A stretch of 64,000 bases of DNA, taken from the NCBI RefSeq assembly GCF_910589235.1, contig NW_025813595.1, positions 558,001 through 622,000 on the forward strand, given 5' to 3'. How positions within the stretch are numbered: the stretch's first letter is position 1; each line of letters begins with the position of its first letter. The position numbers were made by a program, and so were the translations under genes. Source of the DNA: Vespa crabro. Lineage: Eukaryota; Arthropoda; Insecta; Hymenoptera; Vespidae. Positions 28,200 through 42,990 of this stretch are shown here, piece after piece. A model generated the notes under the pieces. It did no database searches, had not been told where the DNA came from, and saw only the letters and a program-made list of their open reading frames with translations.

Positions 28200-29270
28200 A
28201 ATTAGAACAATAATATCGATAATAAGTGTAATTATGAAGATAACAGTAAAAACGATAATATATATAAAACGACAATAATAATAATATTAAAAACGATAAT
28301 AAGGATAATAACGATAATAACAATAATAACGATAATAACAGTGAAAATAATAGTAATAATAGATATATTAAAGTTAGTAAGGATAATAACGATTATAATA
28401 TTAATAATAATAACGTTAAATACGATAATAGCGACAATATTATTATTAATATTAACGTTAATAGGTATAATTACTATATAAAAGTTAATAGTAATTACAA
28501 TAATAACGATAAAAACGATAATATCGATAATATTAATATCAATATTTAAGATAATTTCGATATTAATTATTGTAATCATAACAATATTAACGATTATAAC
28601 GATAATAGCGACTATAATAATAAGTATAATAACGACATTAATAATAATAATAATATTATCTTTAGTAACAATAATAATAATAACGATGTTTATAATAGTA
28701 ATAATAATAACGATTATAACGATATTTATAACGATATTATAAATATAACGATTACAACGATAATATTGATAATAACGATAATACCGATAATAACGACAAT
28801 AATAAAAATAATCATAATAACGATAATAACGATAATAATAATAATAATAATGACGCTAATAAAGTTTATAACTACAATAATAAAAATAATATAAATATTA
28901 ATAATAACGATAATAACGATAATATTAATAGTAATAATAGCTATAATATCAATAATAAAAATAATCACGATAATAACGATAATAAGGATAATAACAACAA
29001 TTATTATAATAATAATAATAATAACGATAATAACGATAAAACCAATAATAATTTCAGTAATAATAACAATAATATCAATAATAACATTAATAACGATAAT
29101 AATAATAACAATAAAATAGATAATATCGTTAATAATAGGAGTAATAATAACAAAATTAGGAATAATATATATAGTAACGATAATAACGGTAATAAAGGTA
29201 GAAGTAACAACAGAAATAACAATAATAACCATAAAAAGGATGTTAACATTAAGAATAGTAACGATAATAA
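28200..29270 (+). repeat. Satellite module (GACGCTAATAAAG / AATAGGAGTAAT), additional copy
   Basis: From TGTAATCATAACAATATTAA (about 28571) to the AACATTAAGAATAGTAACG text near 29243, this follows 5935-6510 at offsets of about 22.63-22.76 kb. Landmarks are TTATCTTTAGTAAC near 28658, ATATTATAAATATAACG at 28734, GACGCTAATAAAGTTTATAA near 28851 and AATAATAGGAGTAATAATAA near 29131. It includes about 90 bases near 28925-29010 that are absent at 6285 but present near 42710-42820. Confidence 0.75.
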
Positions 29271-32012
29271 CGATAATAACGATAATAATAATAAAATTAG
29301 TAAGGACAATTACGTTAATTACTAAAATAATAATAGCAATAATAACTATAAAAACGATAATAATGATAATAAAGTAATAACAATAATAACGATAACAATA
29401 TTAATAACAATAATAACGATTATAATGAAAATAACGATAGTGATAATAATAATAATCATAATAATAACGTTAAAGCGATATTAACGATAAACACCTTAAT
29501 ACTGATAACAATATTAACAATAATAACGATAATAACGATTGTAATGATAATAATATTAAAAATAATATCGATAAATACAATCATACCGATAATTATAATA
29601 AGAGTAATATCGATAATAAGGATAATTAAGAAAGAAACGGTAATAACAAATACATCGATAATAACGGTAATAATTATAACAATAATGACGATAATAACGA
29701 TAATGACGATTATAATTATATTGACGATAGTAATTACAATAGTAATAACAATAGGAAAGATAATGAAGATAATAAATAACGATAGGAAAGATAATGAAGA
29801 TAATAGTAATAACTATAATTACGACAATAGTAATAATAATGACGATAATAACGATATTAGCGATAATAATAATAATAACTATAAAGATAATAACGAAATT
29901 GACCATAATAACGATAATGATGATAATAACGATAATAAGAATAATAATAGTAACAACAATAACGATAATTACAATAATAATAACAACAGCAATAACGGTA
30001 ATACCGATAATAACGATAATAATAATAACAATGATAACGATAATAACGATATTAAAGATATTATCGATAATATTAACAATAATAATAACTATAATGACGA
30101 CAATAAGGATAATAACGATAATTATAATAACACTAAAAACAATAATATTAATAAAAAACAATAAAGATAATAACGATAATAATTATAATAATAATTTCAA
30201 TGATAAAGATAATAATGATACAAACGATAATAATAATAGTAATAATAATAACCATAATAATGATAATAACGATAATAATAAGAACATTAATGTCGATAAT
30301 AACGATTATAACGATAATAATAATACTAATAATAACAAAAATAACAATAATAATCATAAAAAATTTAATACCATTAATGACGATAATCACTATATTAACG
30401 AAAATAAAGATAATAATAATAAAAATAATATCGATAATTAAGCTAAGAACGATAATAACAATAATAATAATAATAATAATAATAATAAAGATGATAACGA
30501 AGTTAACGATTATAACTATAATAATAATAATAATAAAAGCTATAATAACGATAATAAAGATAATAATAACGATAATATCGATAATAGTAATAATAATTAT
30601 AACGATAATAACGATAATAACGATAATAGTAGTAACAATAAAATCGATTTTAACCATAATAGTAATAATAAATATAATAATAACAACAAAAATAACTATA
30701 ATAATGGTAATAATAATAATAATAATATTAACAATAATAACGATAACAACGATAATAGTGATAAAATTAATAAAATTAAAATAGAAAATAAGGATTATAA
30801 CGATGACAACGATAACAATAATAACATTATTAACGATAATAACGATAGTAACAATAAAAACGATGATAACAATAATAACGCTAATAATAATAACAATAAT
30901 ACCGATAATAACGATAATAACGATAATTATATTAATGGAAGTAATAATAAAAATATTAACAATGTTTGCATTAATAATGATAATAACGATAATAATAGTG
31001 GTAACAATTAAAGTAATAAAAATTATAACGATAATAACGATAATGAGGATAATGATAATAACGATAATAACGACAAGAATGATAATAATATTAATAATAA
31101 TATCAATGACAACGATTATAACGCTAATTATGATACGTTTATACCTAAAATAAGGATAATAATGATAAGAACGATAATTATAATAACAATAATAACAATT
31201 ATAATGTTAATAACGAAAAAATAATAATAATAAGACCTATAAGAACGATAATATAGATAATAATAGTAGTAATAATAACAATATTATCAAAATTAACGAT
31301 AATAACGATAACAATATTAACGATAAAAACGTTAGTTATAACAATATTAATAACAATAATAACGATAATAAAGATAACAATAATAATCAATAACGATAAT
31401 GCCGTTTATAACTTTAATAATAATAATAATAACTATAATAATAATAACTATAAAAACGATAATAACCATAATAACGAAAATAACGATGATAGCGATAATA
31501 ACTGTAAGAAAGATATAAATAGTAGTAAAAGTAAACGTAATACCGATAATAAGGATAATAACATTAAAGTAAATAACGATAATAAAGACAACAATATTAA
31601 TAATAATAACGATAATAATGATAATAACGAAAATAATTATATCAAAAATAACGACAATAATAATAATAATAATAACGTTGATAATGATAATAACGATTAC
31701 ATCGGTAATAATAATAACAAAAATATAGATAATATAGATAATAACGATAATAACGACATTTAATATAACAATAATAACAATAATATCGATAATAATAATA
31801 ACGATAATGACGACAAAAGTAATAATAACATTAATGGTAATAATGATAATAATGATAACATCGAAAATAATTATAACGTAAATCACGACGATATTAATAA
31901 TCATAATATCGATAATAAGGATTAATACGATAACATCGATAACAATAATAGCAACATTAACACTAATATAAATAAAAACGATGATAACCGTAATAATAAT
32001 AATAATATAATG

Positions 32013-32043
<31 letters not shown>

Positions 32044-32605
32044 CAACATTAATAATGATAATAACGATAATAACGATAATAGCGATATTAATTATAATAA
32101 TTATAAGAAAAATAATGTCAACAACGATAATTATGATAATAATAATAATAAAAATTTCGATAATAATGATTATAATGACAATAACTTTAAAAACGACAAT
32201 AATATTGATAATAATAATAAAAATAATAATAAGTCGATGACGATAATAGTGATAATAGTAGGAGTATAATATCAATAATAACAATAATAATGAAAAAAAA
32301 GGTAATACCGATAATTATATTTACGATTATAATGAAAATAGTAATAATAATAATAACTATTATAACGATAATAACGATAATAACAATAATAATAATAATA
32401 ATATTAATAATAATAGAAATAAGAACTATAATTTGTATAATAACGATAATAATAGTGGTAATGTTCAGAATAATAACAATAATAACGATAATATCGATTA
32501 TGACGATAACAATATTATTGTTAATAACTTCAATAGTAAAAATAATAATAACGATAATAAAGCTAATAACTATAATAACGATAATGACGATAATAACGAT
32601 TATAA
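29270..32605 (+). repeat. Triplet satellite with scattered short partners
   Basis: Mostly unplaced satellite. About 30936-31075 (AATATTAACAATGTTTGCA) matches about 47264-47395. About 31790-31860 (GACGACAAAAGTAATAATAA) matches about 62085-62160. TTTGTATAATAACGATAATA near 32430 matches 9385 and 35432. Islands such as GACCTATAAGAACG (31234) and AATGCCGTTTATAAC (31398) are unique to the eye. No gene. Confidence 0.6.
29751..29806 (+). repeat. 31-bp tandem duplication
   Basis: ATAGGAAAGATAATGAAGAT at 29751 recurs at 29782, and the identity runs on for about 24 bases. The shift of 31 is not a multiple of three, so it breaks the triplet phase, unlike the 159-bp and 9-bp duplications elsewhere. The lack of differences suggests a recent event. 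Confidence 0.85.
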
Positions 32606-35600
32606 TAATAACGATAATAACGATAATAGTAGTAATATTATTAACGATAATAACGATATTTACGATAATAATTATAATAATAATAAAGATAACAACGATA
32701 TTAACGATAATAACGATAATAATAATAAAATATCAATAGTAACAATAATAACCATAATGACGATAATATCGATAATAATAATAACGATAGTGACGATGAT
32801 AATAATAACGATCATAAAGTTTACAATGATAATAATAAGTATAATAATTATAGTAGTAGTTGAAATAATAACGATAATAAGGGTAATAAAAACGACAATA
32901 ATAACGATATTAACGAAAATAGTAACAACAATAGTAACGAAAAGAACGATAATTACATTAATAATAATAATAATAATAACGGAAGTAAGTATAATAACGG
33001 TGACATATATGACATTAATAACAATTATAACTATAAAAACGATAATATAATTATTAACAATAATAATATTTGTAAAAATAACAGAAATAATAATAATGAT
33101 AATTACGATAATAACCATAATAATAATAGTTATAATAACATTATAACAATATTAACGATAACAACGATAATAATGATATCTATAATAGCGATAATTAAGA
33201 CAACAATAATAACAATAATAATATCGATAATAATAATAATAATAATAACAGTAATAACGATAATAACGACAATAAAGACAATAATAATAATAATAATAAT
33301 ATCGATAATAAAGATAATGACGCCAATAATAATAATAATAATAATAATAATCATATTAATAATAAGAACGATAATGACGATAATAATTATAGTAATAATA
33401 TCAATAATAACAACAAAAACGATAATAACAAAAATAAAGATAATAATAATAATAATATCGACATAAATAACAATAATAAATATAATAACGATATGGTATT
33501 AACGATAAAAAAGATAATGGTAGTAATAGTAACAAAGATAATATAATAGTAATAATGATAATAATAATAACAATAATAACGATAATAACTATAAGAGTGA
33601 TTATGACGGTAATAGAGAAAGTAATAATAATAATAACAGTAATAATAATAATAATAATAATAATAATATTAAAGACTACAATGAAAATAATGATAATAAT
33701 ATCAGAAATAATAACAATATTAACGATAATAATAATAATAATAATAATAATAACGATAAGAACGATAATATCGATAATAATATTAATAATATTAATGATA
33801 ATAACAAGTATAGTAATATTAATAATAACGAAATTAACGATAATAATGATAATAATAATAATATTAACAAGGAATATAAGAGAAATAACGATAACATCGA
33901 TAATAATAATAACAGTAATATCGATAATAGCGATAATAACGATAATAACATTATTAATAGTAATAAGAATAAAGATAATATCGATAATATGCGTAATAAT
34001 CATAAAGTTTATAACGATAAAAACGACAATAACAAACATAAGAATAACAAATGTAACGATAATAATGAAAATAACGATAATGAAGATAATAACAACAATA
34101 ATAATAATAATAATAACAATTACAATAATAACGCTAATAACTATAATAATGAGAACAATAATAACGGCCAACACCTTAATAACGATAATAATAATAGCAA
34201 TAATAGCGATATCATAGATAATAACAATCATCGAAATATTAACGATAATAGTGCTTTAACTATGATAACGATAACAATAATATTAATAATAAAGATAATA
34301 ATGATATTTACGAAAATAACGATAATAATAATAGCAATAATATCAATAATACCGATATTAATAATAAAAAGCATAATAAAGTTAGTAACAATAATATTAA
34401 TATTAATAATAATACTAATAACGTTATTAACGATAGTGACGATAATTTCGATTATAATAATAACAATAATATCGATAGTAAGGATATTAATTATAACAAT
34501 AATTACATTAATTACGATAGAAACGACAATAGAAATAATAATAATAACTATAATAACGATAATAACGAAATATAACGATTATAATAATAACAGTAATAAC
34601 GATAATAACGATAATAATAGTAATAATATCGAAGGTTATAACGATATTAACTATAATAACGATAATCATGATAATAACGATACTAATAATAATAATAGTA
34701 ACATTAATAACAATAATAACGATTATAATGATAATAACTATAATAACGTTATTATCAATAAGAGTAATAGTAATAATAGAGATATAGTAATAATAATGTT
34801 AATAACGTTATTAACGATAATAACGATAATAATATTAACAATAATAACGATAATAACTATATTAAAAATAATAATAATATACGATAACAAAGATAACAAA
34901 AACAATAATAATAGAAAACTAAGGAAATTATGGATAATAACGATAACAGCTTCAGAAAAATAATAATATTTGCGATAATGACTATAATGACAATAATAAT
35001 ATTAACGATATTATCGATAATAATATTAATAATACTAGTAGTAATAATTATAATAACGGTGATAACTACAATTATGAAAACAGTAGTAACGATATTATCG
35101 TTAATGTCAATTATTATAGTAATAATAATATCAATAAAAACGATTATAAAACTAATAATAATAATAATAATGACGATATTAACGATAAAAACGATTATAG
35201 TAATGACGATATTAACGACAATATTAATAATAATAATAACGATAATAATGATATTAACGGTAATAATAATAGTAATAATATCGATAATAACTATAATAAC
35301 GATAGTAATGATAATAATTTTAACAATAAAAACGATTTTAAATATTTTAACGATAATAATAATAAGTATAATAACGATAATAACGATACTAATAACAATA
35401 ATAATTATAATAATAAAAATAAAAACAATAATTTGTATAATAACGATAATAATAATAGTAATGTTAAGAATAATAACAATAATAACGATAATAACGATTA
35501 TAGTAGTAATATTAATAACGATAATAACGATATTTACGATAATAATTATAATAAAAATAAAGATAAAAACGATATTAACGATAATAAAGATATTAAAGAA

Positions 35601-36385
35601 AATAGTAATAACAATAGTAACGAAAACATCGAAAACAAAATTAATAATAATAATAATAATAACGAATGTAATTAAAATAACTGTGACAACTATAATATTA
35701 ATAACAATAATAACGATAATCACGATAATATCTATAGTAATAATACTAATAGTAACGATAATAACGATATTAATGGCAATATGGATAATAACAGTAATAT
35801 TAATAGTCATACTAAAGATAATAACGATAATAACGTTACTAACGATAATAATATTAACAATATTAAGGATAATATCGTTAATAATTGTAACAATATTCAC
35901 GATAATATCGATAATAATAATAACAACAAAAACAATAATAACGATAATAATGATAATAACAATAATAACCATGATAATAATAGTAATAATAAAGGTAATA
36001 ACGATCGAAAAAGTTTCTAACGATAATAATAATAACAACAATAACGATCATAGTGACTATGATGATAAGAAAGATAATACTAATAATAAAAATAAAATTA
36101 ATTACGAAAATAACGATGATAATCATAATAATAAAAGTAATAATAACAATATTAAGAATAGTAACTATTATAACGATTTTAACGATAATAGTAGGAGTAA
36201 TAATAACAGCAATAAAAATTATACCGATAATAACAATTATAAGAAAGTTAACGATTATAATATTAACGATAATAACGATAACAACCATAATAATAATAAT
36301 AATAATTAACATAATAACGATATTAACGATAATATAGGTAATAACAATAATGACGACAAAATCAATTAAAATACTTTAGTGATAT
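32605..36385 (+). repeat. Large segmental copy, partner 6545-10420
   Basis: This is the second copy of the left part of the ~26 kb duplication, with the anchors given for the partner. It lacks the inverted patch and the longest AAT runs of the partner. About 33700-33960 differs in length from 7780-7860, with added AACAAGGAATATAAGAG text (about 33866). Near 35490-35600 it lacks the text with AAGATCGCTGTTAACTATAG found at 9510. The plus frame 34930-36309 changes from Ile/Thr to Asn/Asp and shows no domain. Confidence 0.87.
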
Positions 36386-36981
36386 TAATATTTATCAAAA
36401 TAACAATAATATTGATAATAACGATTATAACGTTAATATTAGTAGCAATAATAACAATAATAGCACTAATAACGATAATTGCGATAATAATAGTAATAAT
36501 AATAACAATAATAAAATAATATTGTTAATAAGGTTATTACCGATGATAATGTTAATTATAATATTCATAATAACTATAATAAGCATATTATCGATAATAA
36601 TAATAACGATAATAACGATCAGAATAATATCCATGAAAACGATAAAATCGAAAATAATAATAAAACTTTAATAATAAAATCGATAATAATAAAAATAATT
36701 TTAACGTTAATAACAATAATAATAATAATAATAATAGCAATAATAACCGTAATAAGGAAAATAACGAGGATAATAATAACGATAATAACAATAATAGTAA
36801 TAATTATAATATCGATAGTAACAGTAATAACTATAATGAGGATAATAACGATAATGATAATAACAATAATGACGATGAATATAGTAACGATAATATCTTT
36901 AATAACGATAATAATAAGAATAATAATAGCGATAATAAAGACATTAACGTTAATAACGATAATAATAAAAACAATTACAAC
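36385..36981 (+). repeat. Duplicated satellite linker, partner 10420-11031
   Basis: Second copy, at an offset of about 25.95 kb. Small differences include a shortened AAT run near 36715 and loss of about 20-30 bases around 36510 and 36880. No gene. Confidence 0.75.
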
Positions 36982-37738
36982 GGTAATAACAATAATTATG
37001 ATAATAACAATAATTATTATAATAGTGATAGCATTAATAACTATATTTACGATAATAGTAATAATAATAAGAATAAAAACATTATTAACGATAATAATGA
37101 TAATAGCGATAATAACGATAATAACGATATAGACGATACTATCGATAATTATAATAACAATATTAACGATAATAAAAATAATAATACTAACAAAACAGTG
37201 ATAATAACGAAATTATCGATAATAACGATAATAATCATAAAAACAACAATAATATTAATAATAATAATATTAATAATAATAATAATAATAATAACAATAA
37301 TAATAATAATAACGATAATAACGATTATAACGATAAGGAAAAAATAATAATAGCAATTAATACGGTAAATACAAAAATAAAAATAGTAATAATAACGATT
37401 AGAACGATACTAACCACAATAACGATAATAATAATAACAATTATAAAGATAATAACGATAATAATTATTATAATGACAATAAATTTAAAAACGATTATAA
37501 TCACAACGATAATAATAATAATAGTAATATAGATAACAACGATATTAACGTAATGACGATAATAATAACAACAATAATAAAGATACAAACGATTATAACG
37601 ATAAGAACGATAATAATATTATTATTAATAACAGTAATAGCAATATTAACGATAAAAACGCTTAAAACAAAGAATCATAATAAAGATAATAACGATAATA
37701 TCGATAATAATAATAACAATATTAACGAGAATATCGAC

Positions 37739-37771
<33 letters not shown>

Positions 37772-39692
37772 CTTAATGACGATAATAACGCTAGTAACGA
37801 TAATATAAGATATAATAATAACAATAATAAGAATAATAACTATAATAACAAAAATAACGATAATAATAATAGTACCAATAACAATAATAACAGCAATATT
37901 GCTAATAACGATAATAACGATATTAATAATAACGATAATAACGATAATATCGAAAGAAATAATAACAAAATTAACAATAATATCGATAACAATAATAATA
38001 ATAATAACAATAATTACGATAATAACGATAATAACGACAATAACGATAATAATAAGAAAACTATTGTAACAATAATAACGATAATAACGATAATAATATA
38101 AACGATAATGAAGGTATAATAATAATAATAACGATAATAACGAAAAATACGGTAATAACGGAATTGATAATAACGATAATAACGATAATAACGATAATAT
38201 TAATAACGATAATAACTACAATAAAGATAATAATAATAATTATTATTACGATAAAGTCGATATTAACGATAATAACGGTAATAATAATAATAATTACTAC
38301 GATAAACAACCTAATAACCATAATAATTATTGTAATTATAGTAATTATTATGATATACACGATAATAATGATATTAATGAGAATAATAATAATAATAATA
38401 ATAAAAACTTTAATAACGATATTTACGATAATATCGATAATAATTATAGCAATAATATCGATAATAACGATTATAATGGCATTAAAAATAATAATTATAA
38501 GATTAATAAAAATAATAATAATTTTAACAATATTTACGATAATGCCGATGATAATAACAATAATAACGATAACATTAATGATAAAAACAATAATGAAAAT
38601 ATCAATAATAAAGTTAATTACGATAATAATGATAATAATAATAATATTAATAACGACAATAACTGTAATACAGATAATAACAATAATAACGATAATAAGG
38701 ATAATAATAATAACAATAATATTGATGGGACAGTAATAATGATAATAAGGATAATAATAATAATAATAAAAACGATAATATTTATATCAACGATGATAAC
38801 GAATATAATAAAGTAATAAAAACGATAATTACGTTAATAACGATAATATTAATTGCAATAATAACAGTAATAACAATAATAATAACAATAGTAGGAACAA
38901 TAATACGGATAATAACGATATTAACGATATTAATAATAACGATAATGACAATAATAATAATAATAATGATAATAACGTTGCTATTATTAAGTATAAATTT
39001 AACGATAATATTATTAAGTATAAAACGATTATAATGATATTATAGATAACAGCAATAATAATAATAATAACAATAATAAGGATAATAAGGGTAGTATTGA
39101 TAATAATAATAAAAGTATTAACGATAATATCGATAACAATAATAATAATAATAACAATGATAACGATAATATAGATTATAACCATAATAATAATAACAAT
39201 GATAACGTTATCATTAATAATAATTATAACGATAATAACGACAAAAATGATAAAGAACATAATAATAACAATGATAACGGTAATAACGACAATAATTATA
39301 ATAATAACATTGATAATAAAAGTAATAACGTTAATAACGATAATAATTATAATAATTATATTGATAATAACAATAATAACGAAAATAATAAAAATAATGA
39401 TATTAATAACGATATAGACAAACATAACCATAATAATAGTAGTAATAATAACAATAATATCAATAAAGGTGTAAAGAACGTAATTGCCGAAAATATAAAT
39501 AACAATAATAAGGATAATAACGATAATAGCGATAATAATGATAATATCGATACTAATAATTGTAATAATAACAATATTAAAGGTAATAATAATTATAATA
39601 ATGACCATAAGAACGATAAAAACGTTAATAACGATAATAAAAGTAACAATAACATTGATAATAACGATAATACCGATAATAAAGATTATAAC

Positions 39693-39758
<66 letters not shown>

Positions 39759-40612
39759 TATAATATCGATAATAGCTATAATGAGGAAAATAATATAAAT
39801 TATAAAAATAATACTAACGATATAAACGAAAATAACCATAATAATAGAACATATTATAACAATAATAACATTAATAATGTGAATAAAGATAATAACGATA
39901 ATAATATATCGATAATAATGATAATATTAATATTAATAATAACAATATTTACGATAATAAAGATAATAAAATTAATAATAAAAACAATAATACAGGTATT
40001 ATGATAATAATTATAATAACGATAAAAATAATAATATTAATAATAATTATAATAACAATAATAACGATAATAATAATTAAGATAATGACGATAATAATAA
40101 TAATAATAATAATCACGACAATTAGTATGATAACGATAATAATAGTAGTAATAATAAAAATAACTAATTATATTAATAAAAATAATAATAACGATAATAA
40201 TAATTACAATAATAACGATAACGATGGAAATAATGATAATAACGATGACATTAATAATGGTAAAAACTTTAATAACGATAATAACGGTAATAATAATGAC
40301 GATATTCAAAAATAATAAAGGTAATAAAGATAATAACATTAACGATAATAACGACAAGTTTAACAATAATAATAACGATAATAACATTAATAACGATAAT
40401 AGCAGTAATAATAATACTATTAACAATAATAACGATAATAAATATAATAACAAAATTAATAATAGCGACAATAACGAAAGTAGCAATAATATTAATTACT
40501 ATAATGACTATAATAACGATAATATTAATAACATTAATAACGATAATAACGATAATAACCTTGCTAACGATAATAATAATGTTAATATTAACGATAAAAC
40601 CGAAAATAATAA

Positions 40613-40643
<31 letters not shown>

Positions 40644-40860
40644 AAAAATGAGGATAATATCGATGACAACGAAAATAATATTAGTCATTATAGTATCGTT
40701 AATAGCAATAATAACGAAAATAACGTTATTAACGATAATGTCGATAATAATAATAACAAATATAACGGTAATAAAGTTAATAGCGATAATAACAATAACA
40801 ATAATAACGATAATAAAGATATTAAAGATAAAAATAACAGTAATAATAATAAAGATAATA
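36981..40860 (+). repeat. Triplicated satellite block, copy 3
   Basis: This matches copy 2 at offsets of 25951 (CAATTACAAC, 36972) to 26122 (TAGACAAACA, 39415). Landmarks are ATGGCATTAAAAATAATAAT at 38476 and GTGTAAAGAACGTAATTGCC near 39469. It has two extra segments against copy 2, near 37720-37900 and 38990-39010. The first resembles 800-900 of copy 1, so copy 2 seems to have lost it. Confidence 0.83.
39693..39758 (+). repeat. Perfect AAT microsatellite, 22 units
   Basis: 66 uninterrupted bases of AAT follow AAAGATTATAAC and end at TATAATATCGATAATAGC. The related positions in copies 1 and 2 are shorter (about 13 units) or broken. It ties with the run at 7681 as the longest pure tract. Confidence 0.88.
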
Positions 40861-42990
40861 ACGATATTTAGGATAATAACGATAATTACGATAATAATAA
40901 TATAAATAGTAACGATAACAACGATGATATCGATAATGACGATAATAATAATAAAATTAATAACGATAATTACGTTAATAAAGAAAATAATATTAACAAT
41001 AATAACGATAACAACGATAATAAGGATAATAGTAATAACGATAATAACGACAATAATAATTTTAAAAATATTGATAACAACGATAGTAACAATTATAATA
41101 ATAATAGTAATAATAATGAAAACAATAATAACTATAATTACGAAATAAATAATGATAATAATAACAATAATAAAGATAATAACGAAAATAATAATAATAA
41201 TAATAATAATAATAACGTTAATAACGTAAAGAACGCTAATAATAATAGTCATAATATCGATAATGACAGTAATAACGGTAACAACAACAATAATATATAC
41301 GAAAATATCGATAAATTTGATAATGATAATAACAATAATAAAACTAATAACAATAAAAATGATAATAATAACAATAATACTGATAATAACGACAATAACG
41401 ATAATAATAGTAGTAATAATAACAATTATAACACTAATAACTTTAACAACGATAAAAACGATAATAATAGTTGAATAATAACTATAATAACAATAATAAG
41501 GATAATCAGGATAATAACGATAATAAGTATAATTATAATAACCATATTAACAATAATACCGATATTATCAATCATAACAATAACGACAATAACGATAATA
41601 TCGATAATAATAATAACATTATTAACGTTAACATCGATAATAATAATAATAATAATAATAATAACATTAAAAACGATAATAACGATAATAAGTATAATAA
41701 TAATAATGAAAATAACAATAATAACCATATTAACGATATCAATAATAATGAAAATAACGTTAATTTCGATATTAATAATAACAATATTAAAGATAATAAC
41801 GATAATAATAATAACAGTAATAACGATAATAACAATAGAGCGATTAATAATAATAATAATAATAATAATATTTATAAGATAAAGTAATAATAAGATAAAA
41901 TAATAATAATATTAACGATTACAACGAAAATAATGATAATAATAATAGTAATAATAACAATAATAACAATAATAACAATAATAAAGAAAATAATGGTAAT
42001 TACGATAATAATTATAATAATAATCTATTTAACATTAATACTAACGTTGATAACGATAATATTAATAAAATTAATAACGATAATAACGATTATAATAATT
42101 AGAACGATAATAATATTAATAATAAAAACAATATTAACTATTATAACGATAATAACGATGATAATAGATGTAATAATAACAATATTAAAAATAATATGTA
42201 TAGTAACGATAATAACGACAATAATAGTAGTAATAATGACAGTAATAAAAATAATAGTCATAAAAACGATTTTAACGTTAATAATAATAACGATAATAAA
42301 GATAATATCGATATTATTAATAACAATATTTATGATAATTTCAATATTAATAATGTAATCATAACATTATAAACGATTATAACGATAATAGCGACTATAA
42401 TAATAAGTATAATAACGACTTTAATAATAATAATAATATTATCTTTAGTAACAAAAATTATAATAACGATGTTTATAATAGTAATAATAATAACGATTAT
42501 AACGATATTTATAACGATAATATAAATATAACGATTCCAACGGTAATATTGATAATAACGATAATACCGATAATAACGACAATAAAGATAATCATAATAA
42601 CGATAATAACGATAATAATATTAATAATAATGACGCTAATAAAGTTAATAACTACAATAATAAAAATAATATAAATATTAATAATTACGATAATAACGAT
42701 AATAACGATAATATTAATAGTAATAATAGCTATAATATCAATAATAAAAATAATTACGATAATAACGATAATAATAATAACGATAATAACGATAATAAGG
42801 ATAATAACAACAACTATAATAATAATAATAATAATAATAACGATAATAGAGATAAAACCAATAATAATTTCAGTACTAATAACAATAATATCAATAATAA
42901 CGATAATAACGATAATAATAATAATAATAATAATTACAAGGATAATAACGATAATTTCGATAAATTGATAATAATGATAATGTTAAATAT
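40860..42990 (+). repeat. Duplicated satellite, partner 14700-16850 with large indels
   Basis: This copy has about 150 extra bases near 41190-41340, lacks the ~650-bp piece of 15.4-16.05 kb at about 41730, and has about 430 bases (42560-42990) that the partner lacks at 16845. Those 430 bases (GACGCTAATAAAGTTAATAA near 42631) match the 6.13-6.35 and 28.75-29.07 kb module copies. All parts face the same way. Confidence 0.75.

Larger units (their letters stand above)
25290..28200 (+). repeat. Triplet satellite, mostly without a close partner in the window
   Basis: The repeat continues with few landmarks. AAAAGTTATATTATGTATGG (about 25804), AATAGCGATACTAAAG (about 26559), AGTATGCAAAATATC (about 26612) and CGATACTAGCTATAATAA (about 27138) stand out. 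I could not match long parts to other blocks by eye. Open frames such as 26374-27264 (minus) are Ile/Val runs, and frame 26413-26757 is Asn-rich. Neither shows a domain. Confidence 0.6.
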
